Positions 5,203 to 5,495 of a DNA stretch of 5,495 nucleotides are shown one piece after another. The notes beneath the pieces are model-generated. The model had not been told where the DNA came from. It did no database searches and saw nothing but the letters and a program-made list of their open reading frames with translations. Source of the stretch: Nitrososphaeraceae archaeon (lineage in GTDB: Archaea; Thermoproteota; Nitrososphaeria; Nitrososphaerales; Nitrososphaeraceae); assembly GCA_030038695.1 (NCBI GenBank), contig JASHSN010000151.1, positions 1-5,495 of the forward strand, given 5' to 3'. The translations under genes and the position numbers were made by a program. Position 1 is the first letter of the stretch. Each line of letters starts with the position of its first letter.

Positions 5203-5349
5203 TTAATTATTGTTATATAACTGTGCATTCGTTCCAATTAAAAAGACGTACGGCAAGTTGAAATATTCCACTTTCCTCAGGGATTGCTCAGTAGATACTA
5301 CATGACAAAGTCTGTACGAGGACACCAAGACGTTCTTACGTATATTCAC
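5203..5349 (-). CDS. Doubtful 48-residue ORF upstream of the PRC-barrel gene
   Basis: A GTG at 5347-5349 opens a 48-codon frame on the - strand that starts VNIRKNVLVSSYRL and ends in the segment VEYFNLPYVFLIGTNAQLYNNN before TAA at 5203-5205. Its residue mix is protein-like and it runs in the same direction as the PRC-barrel gene 102 bases downstream. There is no ribosome site, no recognised domain and no clear promoter at a fitting distance. It may be a small gene, a remnant or chance. Confidence 0.2.
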   Translation of the reverse strand: MNIRKNVLVSSYRLCHVVSTEQSLRKVEYFNLPYVFLIGTNAQLYNNN

Positions 5350-5495
5350 ATCATGCTATTTCATGGATGGTGTCTGAATCGCGAGTAGAAGAACACAATA
5401 AAAGAACAACAACACTTCATCTAGGCACGTTGCAATATCCTTTTAATCCATCGTTGACATTCTAGATTGTATATATATTCTCTACTGACGATACA

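Larger units (their letters stand above)
5101..5495. other. Right-hand spacer without a solid gene
   Basis: This region lies upstream of the - strand PRC-barrel gene and runs to the window edge. It contains that gene's likely promoter, a doubtful 48-residue - strand ORF at 5203-5349, and a weak hairpin at 5347-5372 (CACATCATG pairing with CATGGATGGTG with two bulged G). A TA-rich block near 5469-5480 could belong to a promoter. No tRNA or repeat array is visible. Confidence 0.5.

Overview
The window looks archaeal, most likely a soil-type ammonia-oxidising Nitrososphaerota (Nitrososphaera or Nitrosocosmicus relative). This is an inference. It rests on AT-rich DNA, wide gene-free spacers, genes without Shine-Dalgarno sites at their chosen starts, a P5C-dehydrogenase-like aldehyde dehydrogenase with an N-terminal region I associate with that group, and a small PRC-barrel-like protein. 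No rRNA, tRNA or marker gene is present to prove it.

Layout: positions 1 to about 1580 hold no convincing gene. They do carry many short perfect palindromes and inverted repeats, densest at 71-181 and 612-769. A peroxiredoxin follows on the + strand (1630-2145). It is preceded by a 15-codon ORF that has a better ribosome binding site than the peroxiredoxin itself. After a 159-base spacer comes a full-length aldehyde dehydrogenase of the 1-pyrroline-5-carboxylate dehydrogenase type (2305-3876), also + strand. A tryptophan-rich 68-residue protein of unknown function follows (4002-4208), again with a tiny SD-led ORF upstream. Positions 4209-4848 contain no solid gene but hold two hairpins, the better one at 4750-4792. 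On the - strand, 4849-5100 encodes an 83-residue PRC-barrel-like protein. The right end (5101-5495) is its upstream region, with only one weak small ORF.

The genes do not form an obvious pathway. The peroxiredoxin removes peroxides. The dehydrogenase would make glutamate and NAD(P)H from proline-derived P5C. The two small proteins are unassigned. Spacers of 125-159 bases with promoter-like AT-rich blocks suggest separate transcription units rather than one operon. I do not see a clear new multi-gene system. The items most worth a second look are the mini-ORFs abutting or preceding three of the four genes, the Trp-rich small protein, and the palindrome clusters in the left gene-free region.
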